From positions 1 to 43,493 of the forward strand of contig JASBYJ010000012.1 in assembly GCA_029984035.1 (NCBI GenBank): DNA of 43,493 nt. Direction: 5' to 3'. The position numbers and the translations under genes were made by a program. This DNA comes from Conchiformibius sp. GTDB taxonomy: Bacteria > Pseudomonadota > Gammaproteobacteria > Burkholderiales > Neisseriaceae. Position 1 is the stretch's first letter. The number at the start of each line of letters is the position of its first letter. Of this stretch, positions 33,847 through 42,554 are shown in pieces. The notes under the pieces are model-generated. The model was not told the DNA's origin, searched no databases, and saw nothing but the letters and a program-made list of their open reading frames with translations.

Positions 33847-35004
33847 ATGCTGCCTGAAAAACCCATCACCATCGCCCTATGCGCAGGCGAGGCCTCCGGC
33901 GACCTTTTGGGCGCCCACTTGATTGCCGCGCTGAAACAGCAACGCCCCGACATCCGTTTTATCGGCATCGGCGGCCCGCGCATGCAGGCGGAAGGCTTGC
34001 ACAGCCTGTTCGAACAAGAACGCCTTGCCGTGCGCGGCTATGCGGAAGTACTCAAAAGGCTGCCTGAAATTCTCAACATCCGCCGCAAACTGATTGCATA
34101 TTTAAAAACAGAACGCCCCGATGTTTTTGTCGGTATCGATGCGCCCGATTTCAATCTTCATGTGGCGCAAAAACTCAAGGCCGCAGGCATTCCCACCGTT
34201 CATTACGTCAGCCCTTCCGTGTGGGCATGGAAACGCAAACGCGTCCAGAGTATCGTCAAACAGGTCAACCGCGTATTATGTTTGTTTCCGATGGAGCCGC
34301 AACTATATATAGATGCAGGCGGCAAAGCAGAATTTGTCGGCCATCCGCTCGCCCAGACGCTGCCGATAGAAGCAGACCGTACGGCCGCACGCACCCAACT
34401 CAAGCTGCCTGAAAACATTCCCGTATTCGCCATTTTGCCCGGCAGCCGCATCAGCGAAATCGACTACATGGCTCCGCTATTTCTGCATACCGCCGCACAC
34501 GTTTTGCACAAACTGCCCGACGCACAATTTCTGCTGCCCTATCCCACCGCAGCCGCACGCAGCCGACTGCTGCACCATCTGTCGCAACCCGAATTCAAGC
34601 ATCTGCCCATACGCCTTCAAGCAGCCAAAACCGCTTTAGCCTGTACTGCCGCCGATGCCGTTCTCGTTGCCAGCGGCACCGCCACGCTCGAAGTCGCCCT
34701 GTGCAAACGTCCGATGGTTATCAGCTACAAAATTTCCGAGCTGACCTACCGACTGGTCAGACACAAAATCAAAGTACCGCATGTCGGCCTGCCGAATATT
34801 CTGCTGCAACGCGGGGTTGTACCCGAATTGCTGCAACACGATGCCACGCCCGAAAAACTCGCCGCAGCCCTGCTCGACTGGTTCAGGCAGCCTGAAAAAA
34901 CCGCGCAGCTGCAACGCGACTTCACCGAGCTGCACCGCACGCTCAAAAAAGACACCGGAAAACTTGCCGCCAACGCCGTATTGGCAGAAATCACCCCCTC
35001 ATGA
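33847..35004 (+). CDS. lpxB: Lipid-A-disaccharide synthase
   Basis: 385 residues from ATG 33847 (MLPEKPITIALCAGEASGD), after rejecting an in-frame start inside tcdA. It joins UDP-diacylglucosamine and lipid X to make the lipid A disaccharide. Family landmarks are CAGEASGDLLGAHLI, FIGIGGPRMQAEG, HYVSPSVWAWKRKR and ILPGSRISEI. The start codon lies in ATGCTGCCTGAA, one base from a DUS. It begins 14 bases after tcdA and overlaps rsmD by four bases. Confidence 0.95.
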   Translation: MLPEKPITIALCAGEASGDLLGAHLIAALKQQRPDIRFIGIGGPRMQAEGLHSLFEQERLAVRGYAEVLKRLPEILNIRRKLIAYLKTERPDVFVGIDAPDFNLHVAQKLKAAGIPTVHYVSPSVWAWKRKRVQSIVKQVNRVLCLFPMEPQLYIDAGGKAEFVGHPLAQTLPIEADRTAARTQLKLPENIPVFAILPGSRISEIDYMAPLFLHTAAHVLHKLPDAQFLLPYPTAAARSRLLHHLSQPEFKHLPIRLQAAKTALACTAADAVLVASGTATLEVALCKRPMVISYKISELTYRLVRHKIKVPHVGLPNILLQRGVVPELLQHDATPEKLAAALLDWFRQPEKTAQLQRDFTELHRTLKKDTGKLAANAVLAEITPS

Positions 35005-35576
35005 ACGCACACAACCCCAAACACCGCAACCAAGTCCGCATCATCGGCGGCAGCTGCCGCGGACGCAAACTCATCTTCCAATCCGCCGAAGGACTGCGCC
35101 CCACCGCCGACAGCGTCCGCGAAAAAGTGTTCAACTGGTTAGGACAGGATTTAAGCGGGCAAACCGTACTGGATTTATTTTCAGGCAGCGGCGCACTGGG
35201 CTTTGAAGCCGCGTCCCGACACGCCGCCCGTACCGTTTTATGCGAAAACAACCGCCGAACCGCCGACCAGCTCGCCCGCATCCGAACCGAATTCGGCTGG
35301 CAAAACACCGTAGAAATCATCTGCCAAGACGGCCTGCACTTTCTGCGGCAGACCGCACTGCAATTTCACACCGTCTTTCTCGACCCGCCCTTCCAATGGA
35401 AAAACTGGGCGCAACTGTTCGCCCTGCTGCGTCCGCGCCTACATTCCGATGCATACGTTTATATAGAAGCGGGCAGGCTGCCTGAAATACCCGACTGGCT
35501 TTCAATACACCGCGAAGGCAAATCGGGACAAAGCCGCTTCGTCCTTCTGCGCCATACGCCACCTGAGCACGGATAA
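35001..35576 (+). CDS. rsmD: 16S rRNA (guanine966-N2)-methyltransferase
   Basis: 191 residues. N-terminal RIIGGSCRGRKL, the S-adenosylmethionine loop VLDLFSGSGALGFEAASR (residues about 54-71) and catalytic FLDPPF identify RsmD. Translation is coupled to lpxB through ATGA. Bases 35223-35255 inside the gene recur exactly in a gene-free region at 40930-40962. Confidence 0.95.
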   Translation: MNAHNPKHRNQVRIIGGSCRGRKLIFQSAEGLRPTADSVREKVFNWLGQDLSGQTVLDLFSGSGALGFEAASRHAARTVLCENNRRTADQLARIRTEFGWQNTVEIICQDGLHFLRQTALQFHTVFLDPPFQWKNWAQLFALLRPRLHSDAYVYIEAGRLPEIPDWLSIHREGKSGQSRFVLLRHTPPEHG

Positions 35577-35640
35577 GCGGTTAATAACCATTATCATATT
35601 GTCATAAAAGCACAAATCAGGCTGCCTGAAACCCAAAGCA

Positions 35641-35649
35641 TGGTATAAT
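35641..35649 (+). promoter_or_regulatory. Extended -10 promoter of the ferredoxin gene
   Basis: TGGTATAAT is a perfect extended -10 (TGn followed by TATAAT), about 77 bases before the ferredoxin ATG. No -35 consensus at normal spacing; the position is taken by a DUS. Confidence 0.65.
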
Positions 35650-35725
35650 CACCCCATTTTCAAATAACAACAACGCATACGGCCACACCGTGTGCGTGAT
35701 TTATTGCATAAAAGGAACACGCATT

Positions 35726-35977
35726 ATGTCTTTGTTTATTACCGATGAATGCATCAACTGCGATGTCTGCGAACCCGAATGCCCCAACGATGCCATCTCG
35801 CAAGGCGATGAAATCTATGAAATCAACCCCGACTTGTGCACCCAATGCGTCGGCCATTACGATACCCCGCAATGCCAACAAGTCTGTCCCGTAGACTGCA
35901 TCCTGATAGACGAAGAGCACCCCGAAACCCAAGAAGAACTGATGGCCAAATACGAACGCATCGTTGCCGCCAAATAA
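35726..35977 (+). CDS. YfhL-type 2[4Fe-4S] ferredoxin
   Basis: 83 residues from ATG 35726; AAAGGAA is 8-9 bases upstream, and 12 earlier in-frame codons are rejected. Two clusters are built from Cys9, 12, 15 and 19, and Cys38, 41, 50 and 54. The eight-residue insertion between Cys41 and Cys50 and the helical C-terminal tail mark the Allochromatium/YfhL type, which has very low redox potentials. The electron partner is unknown. An intrinsic terminator follows. Confidence 0.94.
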   Translation: MSLFITDECINCDVCEPECPNDAISQGDEIYEINPDLCTQCVGHYDTPQCQQVCPVDCILIDEEHPETQEELMAKYERIVAAK

Positions 35978-36015
35978 AATTCCTGTGCAGCCGGTATCAG
36001 GCTGCCTGAAACCGC

Positions 36016-36046
36016 AAACCTGCCCTGACACAGCGGCAGGTTTTTT
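36016..36046 (+). terminator. Terminator of the ferredoxin gene
   Basis: AAACCTGCC and GGCAGGTTT form a nine-base-pair stem with a ten-base loop and six T residues, 38 bases after the stop. Confidence 0.9.
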
Positions 36047-36173
36047 CAAACCGAAACAGGCGCTATCCCATTCACAGCCCGACATTCGCAGCACAACCGC
36101 CACTGCCGCTTGATTTTTCAGGCAGCCTCCCCCATATCCGCACCATCGGTTTTAACTTAACGACAGCCATACT

Positions 36174-37316
36174 ATGAGCCATAAAGATTTTTACGAAACA
36201 CTCGGTATTTCGCGCAACGCCGGCGACGACGACATCAAAAAAGCCTACCGCAAACTGGCGATGAAATACCACCCCGACCGCAACCCCGACAACAAAGAAG
36301 CGGAAGAAAAGTTTAAAGAAGTTCAAAAAGCCTACGAAGTCCTGTCCGACCCGCAGAAAAAATCCGCTTACGACCAATACGGACACAGCGCATTCGAAGC
36401 AGGCATGGGCGGCGGCGCAGGCGGCTTCGGAGGATTTGGCGGCTTCGGAGGCGCACAAGGTTTCGACTTCGGCGACATTTTCAGCCAAATGTTCGGCGGC
36501 GCTTCAGGCAGCCGCCAGCAAAGCTATCAGGGAGCGGACCTGCAATACGGCATCGAAATCACTCTGGAAGAAGCCGCAGCAGGCCTGAAAAAACAAATCA
36601 CCATTCCCGCCCACGCCGAATGCGACGTTTGCCACGGCTCGGGAGCGAAACCGGGCACCAGCGCCACCACCTGCCGCACTTGCGGCGGTTCCGGCGCCAT
36701 CCATGTACGCCAAGCGATTTTCCAAATCCAGCAAACCTGCCCCACTTGCCACGGCAGCGGCAAAGAAATCAAAGAGCCGTGCCACAAATGCCGCGGCGAC
36801 GGACGCGTGAAAACCACCAAAACCCTTGAAGTCAATATCCCCGCCGGCATCAGCGACGGGCAACGCATCCGCCTGACAGGGGAAGGCGAACCGGGTACGC
36901 GCGGCGCTCCGGCAGGCGATTTGTATATCCACATTTCCGTTAAAAACCACAAAGTTTTCCAGCGCGACCCCGAAAATCCCGCCGATTTGCATTGCGAACT
37001 GCCTATCGGCTTCGCGATTGCCGCACTCGGCGGAGAAGTCGAAGTACCGACACTCACGGGCAAAGTCAAACTCACCATTCCCACCGGCACGCAAACCGGC
37101 AAACGCCTGCGCGTCAAAGGCAAAGGCGTAAAATCGGTACGCGGCGGCACGACAGGCGATTTGTACTGCCATATCGTCGTGGAAACTCCCGTCAATCTGA
37201 CCGAACGCCAAAAAGAACTGTTGCGCGAATTCGAAACCATCGCTTCGGGCATGGATTTGAGCCAAACACCGAAACAAAAAAGCTTCTGGGATTGGTTTAA
37301 AGACAAATTCGATTGA
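36174..37316 (+). CDS. dnaJ: Chaperone protein DnaJ
   Basis: 380 residues. J-domain with the HPD triad at 33-35, a Gly/Phe-rich stretch (about 76-120), four CxxCxGxG-type zinc motifs (CDVCHGSG, CRTCGGSG, CPTCHGSG, CHKCRGDG) near 145-215, and the C-terminal peptide-binding domains. It delivers substrates to DnaK and stimulates its ATPase. dnaK and grpE are not nearby. Confidence 0.98.
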   Translation: MSHKDFYETLGISRNAGDDDIKKAYRKLAMKYHPDRNPDNKEAEEKFKEVQKAYEVLSDPQKKSAYDQYGHSAFEAGMGGGAGGFGGFGGFGGAQGFDFGDIFSQMFGGASGSRQQSYQGADLQYGIEITLEEAAAGLKKQITIPAHAECDVCHGSGAKPGTSATTCRTCGGSGAIHVRQAIFQIQQTCPTCHGSGKEIKEPCHKCRGDGRVKTTKTLEVNIPAGISDGQRIRLTGEGEPGTRGAPAGDLYIHISVKNHKVFQRDPENPADLHCELPIGFAIAALGGEVEVPTLTGKVKLTIPTGTQTGKRLRVKGKGVKSVRGGTTGDLYCHIVVETPVNLTERQKELLREFETIASGMDLSQTPKQKSFWDWFKDKFD

Positions 37317-37330
37317 AACGGAAACCGGCT

Positions 37331-37972
37331 ATGGCATTAAATATCAAAATCAACGCGGTAACGCCTTTCCGCCAAAACTGCAGCCTGCTGTGGGACAGCG
37401 ACAGCAAAGAAGCCGTTTTGGTGGACGCGGGCGGCGACAGCCAATATCTTTTGAATACCGTCCAAGAACACGGCTTGACGCTCACCGCCGTTTGGCTCAC
37501 GCACGGACATCTCGACCATGCCGCAGGCGTGCCCGCATTAAAACGGCAACACCCCGACCTGCCCGTATTCGGGCCGCACCGCGATGATGCCTTTCTGCTT
37601 GATGCCCTGCCTGAAAGCACCGCCGCCTACGGTTTTGAGCATTGCCCGCCGTTCACACCCGAGCACTGGCTGAACGAAGGCGACAGCGTGCAAGTAGGTC
37701 GTTACGCCTTCCGAGTGCTGCACACGCCCGGCCACACGCCCGGGCATATCGTGTTCCATTGCCCCGAAGAAAAACTCTTGCTGGCGGGCGACGTATTGTT
37801 TTACGAAAGCATCGGACGCACGGACTTTCCGCGCGGCAGCCATCAAGACCTGTCGGACAACATCCGCAACAAGCTCTACATTCTGCCCGATGACACCCGC
37901 GTGATACCCGGACACGGACGCAACACCGACATCGGACACGAAAAACGCCACAATCCCTACGTCCGCGCCTAA
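37331..37972 (+). CDS. Metallo-beta-lactamase-fold hydrolase, glyoxalase II-like
   Basis: 213 residues from ATG 37331, 14 bases after dnaJ; a TTG overlapping the dnaJ stop is a weaker alternative. Metal ligands lie in THGHLDH (57-63), with further ligands in HTPGHTPGH, LLAGDVLF and VIPGHGRNT. The size and motif set match the YcbL group, a short glyoxalase II-like family lacking the C-terminal glutathione-binding domain. The substrate is not determined. Confidence 0.9.
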   Translation: MALNIKINAVTPFRQNCSLLWDSDSKEAVLVDAGGDSQYLLNTVQEHGLTLTAVWLTHGHLDHAAGVPALKRQHPDLPVFGPHRDDAFLLDALPESTAAYGFEHCPPFTPEHWLNEGDSVQVGRYAFRVLHTPGHTPGHIVFHCPEEKLLLAGDVLFYESIGRTDFPRGSHQDLSDNIRNKLYILPDDTRVIPGHGRNTDIGHEKRHNPYVRA

Positions 37973-38001
37973 AGCCGATATTCACAGCTGCCTGAAAGCT
38001 C

Positions 38002-38010
38002 TGTTATGAT
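38002..38010 (+). promoter_or_regulatory. Extended -10 promoter of argF
   Basis: TGTTATGAT gives an extended -10 (TGn, then TATGAT, five of six), 34 bases before the argF start. Confidence 0.5.
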
Positions 38011-38043
38011 ACGGGTTTTAACCTAATTTAACGGAGGGCAGCC

Positions 38044-39054
38044 GTGTCGGCTTTCTTAAAAAACCGCTCCTTTCTCAAATTGAGCGACTTCACCCCGCAG
38101 GAAGTTAACCGACTTCTCGACCTATCTTCCGAACTCAAAGCCGCCAAAAAAAACGGCATCGACACTCCGCTGCTCAAAGGGCGCAACATCGTACTGATTT
38201 TTGAAAAAACCAGCACCCGCACCCGCTGCGCATTTGAAGTGGCCGCCCGCGATTTAGGTGCAGGCGTAACCTATCTCGAACCTTCAGGCAGCCAAATCGG
38301 ACACAAAGAAAGCATTAAAGACACCGCCCGAGTGCTGGGCAGAATGTTTGACGGCATCGAATACCGCGGTTATTCGCAACACACCGCCGAAGAACTCGCA
38401 GCCTTTGCCGGCGTACCCGTTTACAACGGCCTGACAGACGAATTCCACCCCACCCAAATGCTCGCCGACCTGCTCACCATGCGCGAACATTCCTCCAAAC
38501 CGCTTGAACAAACCGCCTTTGCCTATCTGGGCGATGCCCGTTTCAACATGGGTAATTCCCTGCTGCTGGCCGGTGCACTGATAGGCATGGACGTCCGCAT
38601 CGGCGCACCCGCGTCCCTGCAACCTTCCGCCGCCGTACAGGAACATGCCCGCGCACTTGCCGCCCGAAGCGGCGCACGGATTTTGATTACCGAACATCCC
38701 GAAGAAGCCGTTCAAAACGTCGATTTCATCCATACCGACATTTGGGTGAGCATGGGCGAACCCGAAACCGTGTGGCAGGAGCGCATCCGCCTGCTGCAAC
38801 CCTATCAGGTAAACGACCGCCTGATGGCAGCGTCCGGCAATCCGCAAGTCAAATTCATGCACTGCCTGCCCTCTTTCCACAACCGCGAAACCCAAGTAGG
38901 CGAATGGGTGTTCCAAACGTTCGGGCTGGACGGCGTAGAAGTAACCGAAAGCGTGTTCGAAAGCCCCGCATCGGTAGTATTCGACCAAGCGGAAAACCGT
39001 ATGCACACCATCAAAGCCGTTTTGGCGGCTACACTCGGCACCGCACATCCGTAA
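38044..39054 (+). CDS. argF: Ornithine carbamoyltransferase
   Basis: 336 residues from a GTG start (SAFLKNRSFLKLSDFTPQEV), preceded by GGAGG 5-6 bases upstream. It makes citrulline, the substrate of ArgG also encoded here. The carbamoyl-phosphate loop is STRTR within EKTSTRTRCAFE; ornithine-site motifs are DEFHPTQMLADLLTM and FMHCLPSFH. The length equals that of E. coli-type anabolic enzymes. A strong DUS-pair terminator follows. Confidence 0.97.
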   Translation: MSAFLKNRSFLKLSDFTPQEVNRLLDLSSELKAAKKNGIDTPLLKGRNIVLIFEKTSTRTRCAFEVAARDLGAGVTYLEPSGSQIGHKESIKDTARVLGRMFDGIEYRGYSQHTAEELAAFAGVPVYNGLTDEFHPTQMLADLLTMREHSSKPLEQTAFAYLGDARFNMGNSLLLAGALIGMDVRIGAPASLQPSAAVQEHARALAARSGARILITEHPEEAVQNVDFIHTDIWVSMGEPETVWQERIRLLQPYQVNDRLMAASGNPQVKFMHCLPSFHNRETQVGEWVFQTFGLDGVEVTESVFESPASVVFDQAENRMHTIKAVLAATLGTAHP

Positions 39055-39070
39055 AAACATCCCTCCGCCC

Positions 39071-39116
39071 AAAGGCTGCCTGAAAACGCTTTTCCACCTT
39101 TTCAGGCAGCCTTTTT
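39071..39116 (+). terminator. DUS-pair terminator of argF
   Basis: AAAGGCTGCCTGAAAA and TTTTCAGGCAGCCTTT form a 16-base-pair stem with a 12-base loop and trailing T residues, 16 bases after the argF stop. Confidence 0.9.
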
Positions 39117-39732
39117 GCCGCCGCCACAACACCCAAGCTGTTATATTGATTGATGATTTCCGATTCATCATCTGCACATATCGATACCCGGATACCTCAT
39201 CTTCATACGTGCATGATGGCCGCAGACGGCAGTCGTTCCCGAACAGGAGCGAATACAAAGGCATCCGGCCGTAAAGAGACATTTCAAATCGGAGGACACA
39301 GATGTTTCGCGCCTGCGCGGGAATAACGGGTCTGTTGCTTACCGCCGTCCGGATGGCTTGTTCGATATACATCATTAAATCGTTCAACTATAGCGATACA
39401 CACGCTGCAAACACATCACCCTGCAATCAGCCCGAAAACAACCATCTGCAATGCCCTTTTCAAGGCACGGAAATGAAACCCATATCCGCAAACCACCCGA
39501 CAACCCGCTTGCAGCCATCGGCCGGGCTGCCTGAAAGGCAAGCACGACAGCCGAAACATCGCTTTCAGACAGCCTTTGCGTGCCATAAAGCGGATGCGGC
39601 GTTTCAGCCGACCCTTTTCCCGCCGCAAACAGAACGTACCCCAAAGCGGCAAACACACCGCTACCGACCTGCCGTATGGGAAACGCACCGCATTCACTAT
39701 ATAATCGTTTCTTTTCATCACAAGGCACATCT
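39117..39732. other. Intergenic region argF-lgt
   Basis: About 616 bases without a supported gene. An open frame at 39302-39739 (145 codons) has no recognisable domain, a Pro/His/Gln-rich composition, and runs into lgt. A perfect TATAAT (39700-39705) 28 bases before the lgt start is the only likely regulatory element. Confidence 0.55.
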
Positions 39733-40611
39733 ATGCTGATTCATCCGAATTTCGACCCCGCCGCTTTTACCATCGGGCCGCTTGCCGTGCGCTGGTATGC
39801 GCTGAGCTATATTGTCGGTTTTATGCTGTTTATTTGGCTGGGTCGCCGCCGCATCCGTGCCGGCCATACCCCGTTTACCGAAACCATGCTGGATGATTTG
39901 CTCACTTGGGGCATCATCGGCGTGATTGTCGGCGGCAGGCTCGGTTATGTACTGTTTTATCAGGCAGGCTATTATTTGGCGCATCCTTCGGATATTTTTA
40001 AAGTTTGGGAAGGCGGCATGTCGTTTCACGGCGGTTTTTTAGGCGTTTTGCTGGCAGTGTTTCTATACGCCCGCCGCCGCAAGCTCGGCTTTTGGACAGT
40101 CATGGACTTTGTCGCCCCCTTGGTTGCCACAGGCTTGGCATCGGGACGAATCGGCAACTTTATCAACGGCGAACTGTGGGGCAGAATAACCTCTCCCGAT
40201 GCCTTTTGGGCTATGGGTTTCCCGCAGGCGGCCCATATTGACGCGCAACTTGCCGCAAGCAACAACCAATACGCACAATGGCTGGCACAATACGGCGCAT
40301 TGCCGCGCCACCCATCGCAACTCTACCAATTCGCATTGGAAGGTTTGGCACTGTTTGTTATCGTGTGGCTGTTTTCCAAAAAACCGCGCCCGACAGGCCA
40401 AGTTTCCATGCTGTTTCTCGGCGGCTACGGCCTGTTCCGCTTCATCGCCGAATACGCCCGACAACCAGACGAACACTTGGGGCTGCTCACTTTGGGCATG
40501 TCTATGGGGCAATGGCTGAGCCTGCCCATGCTGATTATCGGCATCATCGGTTTCGTATGGTTCGGCAAAAGGCCGCCTAACGCTTTCAGGCAGCCTGAAA
40601 ATACGGCATAG
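39733..40611 (+). CDS. lgt: Prolipoprotein diacylglyceryl transferase
   Basis: 292 residues from ATG 39733 (MLIHPNFDPAAFTIGPLAVRW). It adds diacylglycerol to the lipobox cysteine of prolipoproteins at the inner membrane. Seven hydrophobic segments can be followed. The signature GRIGNFINGELWGR lies near residues 138-151, and RHPSQLYQFALEG contains the catalytic-region histidine and arginine. It is required for the four lipoproteins in this window. A palindromic DUS (40585-40599) encodes part of the C-terminus. Confidence 0.96.
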   Translation: MLIHPNFDPAAFTIGPLAVRWYALSYIVGFMLFIWLGRRRIRAGHTPFTETMLDDLLTWGIIGVIVGGRLGYVLFYQAGYYLAHPSDIFKVWEGGMSFHGGFLGVLLAVFLYARRRKLGFWTVMDFVAPLVATGLASGRIGNFINGELWGRITSPDAFWAMGFPQAAHIDAQLAASNNQYAQWLAQYGALPRHPSQLYQFALEGLALFVIVWLFSKKPRPTGQVSMLFLGGYGLFRFIAEYARQPDEHLGLLTLGMSMGQWLSLPMLIIGIIGFVWFGKRPPNAFRQPENTA

Positions 40612-40765
40612 CAACCGCTTAAATCCAAACCACGCAACTATTCCGCCCTGCGTTGCCGACACAAGCGGCGCAGAATTCTCCGCTTCATGATTAAAAGATA
40701 AAAGAAGCCGCCTTGTATATTGGAATCTCCAATCAGAAGCACATATAAGCAAAACCCAAAATATC

Positions 40766-40802
40766 AAAGCTCCTGAACATTAATCATGTTTCAGGAGCTT
40801 TT
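40766..40802 (+). terminator. Intrinsic terminator downstream of lgt
   Basis: AAAGCTCCTGAA-CAT and ATG-TTTCAGGAGCTTT form a 15-base-pair stem with one bulged T, followed by TTTTC. It is 155 bases after the lgt stop, unusually far. Confidence 0.8.
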
Positions 40803-40929
40803 CTCATAAATATCCACCGTTCCAGCCGTCTGAAAAATATTCAGCCAGCTTCGCACAAATCACGCCGCTAAACGTTACCGCCTGCATACCGGACAAATCC
40901 GCTCATTCGGCTGCACCTCCCGAGGGCAG

Positions 40930-40962
40930 GCCGCCCGTACCGTTTTATGCGAAAACAACCGC
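40930..40962. repeat. Exact 33-base duplicate of rsmD sequence
   Basis: Identical to 35223-35255 within rsmD, where it encodes AARTVLCENNR. In the same frame here the flanks read SFGCTSRGQ before and TAFPCQARTARLRHR after, a weak echo of the rsmD flanks, so this may be a decayed fragment of an rsmD copy. Confidence 0.8.
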
Positions 40963-41020
40963 ACCGCCTTTCCCTGCCAAGCCCGCACCGCACGGTTGCG
41001 ACACCGTTCCGTCATCAATG

Positions 41021-41055
41021 CCAAAGGCTGCCTGAAAGTTTTCAGGCAGCCTTTA
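41021..41055 (-). terminator. DUS-pair terminator of slyD
   Basis: AAAGGCTGCCTGAAA and TTTCAGGCAGCCTTT enclose a three-base loop, 42 bases after the slyD stop codon. Confidence 0.85.
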
Positions 41056-41096
41056 GCGTTCATTTCAAATGCGCTTTAGCACGCATCGTCGATGGT

Positions 41097-41573
41097 TTAG
41101 TGATGATGGCAATGCTCGCCATGCACATGGCCGTGTGCGATTTCTTCCGCCGTCGCATCGCGCACGTCCGCCACTTTCGCTTTGAAACGGATACGCAAAC
41201 CCGCCAAAGGATGGTTGCCGTCCACCACCGCCTTGCCGTCCGCCACATCGGTTACGCGGTACACCACCACGCCATATTCGGGATGGTCGGCTTCAAACAT
41301 CATGCCCGGTTCGACTTCAACGGGAAAAGCCGCCAAATCTTCAATCCGCACCAATTCGGGATCTTCTTCGCCGAACGCATCGTCGGGCTCCATAGTGACT
41401 TCCACCTCATCGCCGATATGTTTCTCGTGCAAAGCCTCTTCCACCAAAGGGAAAATACCGTCATAACCGCCGTGCAGGTAAGTAATCGGCTCTTCGGTTT
41501 TGTCCAACAAACGGTTGTCCGCGTCATACATCTCATAATGCAGGCTGACCACAGAATTTTTCTTAATCATCAT
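41097..41573 (-). CDS. slyD: SlyD-type FKBP peptidyl-prolyl isomerase
   Basis: 158 residues. I place the start at ATG 41573, with GAGG five bases before; a second ATG is the next codon, and the open frame 40 codons upstream is rejected. The FKBP core (VVSLHYEMYDADNRLLDKT, YLHGGYDGIFPLVEEALHEK) is interrupted by the insert-in-flap chaperone domain (about 70-125), then DGNHPLAGLRIRFKAKV. The C-terminus HGHVHGEHCHHH would bind nickel or other metals but is much shorter than the E. coli tail. It could equally be called FkpB-like; SlyD fits the insert and His end better. Confidence 0.9.
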   Translation of the reverse strand: MMIKKNSVVSLHYEMYDADNRLLDKTEEPITYLHGGYDGIFPLVEEALHEKHIGDEVEVTMEPDDAFGEEDPELVRIEDLAAFPVEVEPGMMFEADHPEYGVVVYRVTDVADGKAVVDGNHPLAGLRIRFKAKVADVRDATAEEIAHGHVHGEHCHHH

Positions 41574-41857
41574 CGTATCCTCAAGGCATGAAACCCTATC
41601 TAAAAACGCAGAGAATTGTAACACACAACCGTTACACCCGACGGCACACACGCCCGCAGGCTGCCCGCCAAACCGACATATTAAATTTATCAAATTAAAA
41701 TCAAATAATTAAACCAAGACCCATATCGGAATGAAAATAAAAGCCATTCTTTTGTTTGCAAAATAGATTTACTTCAGGCAAAATTCCGCGCTTCCCCGAA
41801 CGGGCGGATACTTTACCGCCCATTTCACTTGTATATTACTGAAAGGTAAATTAAAAA

Positions 41858-42262
41858 ATGAAAAAATCACTTGCTGTTGCCGCCCTGTTGTCTCTGTTTG
41901 CAGCTGCGTGCTCACAAGAAACCCACACTAAAGTAGAAGAAGCCGCTTCCGCCGTTGCAGCCGAAACCGCTTCCGCCGTTAGCGAAGCTGCCGCCGAAGC
42001 CCAAGAAGCCGCTTCCGCCGCTGCCGTTGAAGTGAAAGACACTCTGCAAGAGATGAAAGACGGCGTAAAAGATGCCGCCCAAGATGTGAAAGATGCCGCT
42101 GTTGATATGAAAGACGGCGTTAAAGACGCTGCAAACAACATCAAGGAAGACGCAAAAGAAGCGGCTAAAGACATGAAAGACGGCATGAAAGAAGCCGCTC
42201 AAGACGTGAAAGATGCCGCCAAAGAAATGAAAAACGACATCAAAGAAGCCGTGAGCAAATAA
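41858..42262 (+). CDS. Small lipoprotein with 11- and 7-residue amphipathic repeats
   Basis: 134 residues. The signal MKKSLAVAALLSLFAAAC has a lipobox-like AAAC. Residues 25-60 are Ala/Glu-rich; residues about 61-134 repeat units such as MKDGVKDAAQD, VKDAAVD, MKDGVKDAANN, IKEDAKEAAKD, MKDGMKEAAQD and VKDAAKE. Alternating 11- and 7-residue periods predict a long charged amphipathic helix like LEA proteins or apolipoproteins. The function is unknown; binding lipid or membranes, or stress protection, is an inference. AAAGG lies 10 bases before ATG. TATATT (41832-41837) is a likely -10. A terminator follows. Confidence 0.85.
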   Translation: MKKSLAVAALLSLFAAACSQETHTKVEEAASAVAAETASAVSEAAAEAQEAASAAAVEVKDTLQEMKDGVKDAAQDVKDAAVDMKDGVKDAANNIKEDAKEAAKDMKDGMKEAAQDVKDAAKEMKNDIKEAVSK

Positions 42263-42286
42263 TGTCCGCAGCCCCGTGCTGTTGAT

Positions 42287-42326
42287 ACAGGGTCAAACCG
42301 CACAGGTTTGGCCCTGTTCGCTTTTT
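42287..42326 (+). terminator. Terminator of the repeat lipoprotein gene
   Basis: ACAGGGTCAAACC pairs with GGTTTGGCCCTGT (one G-U) around a five-base loop and is followed by TCGCTTTTT. A worn second copy of the same sequence lies at 42351-42386. Confidence 0.82.
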
Positions 42327-42554
42327 GTATAGGATTATGTCGGCCGCCTGTATGGGGCAAACCACACAGGTTTAATCCTGTTTACTCTCAGGCAGCCTGA
42401 AACACAGTCTGCCGTTACCCGAGTGCACTTTGCACTGCACATCATCAACCGCCACACTGCACACAAAAGCACATCTCGTTCCAAATGCGACCTTCAGCCT
42501 ACTCATCCGCTTTCAGGCAGCCCTAAGGTGCCGCGCAAAACACATAACCAACGA

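Larger units (their letters stand above)
40612..41096. other. Intergenic region lgt-slyD
   Basis: 485 bases. Elements: an intrinsic terminator (40766-40802), a stretch holding an exact 33-base copy of rsmD sequence (40930-40962), and the slyD terminator (41021-41055). No intact gene. Confidence 0.65.

Noticed and set aside
38284..39387. Minus-strand ORF of 367 codons opposite argF
   Set aside because: Shadow of argF, which has all its signature motifs. No ribosome-binding site or recognisable domain.
39302..39739. 145-codon ORF between argF and lgt
   Set aside because: No ribosome-binding site of note, no domain, low-complexity Pro/His/Gln content, and overlap with the lgt start.
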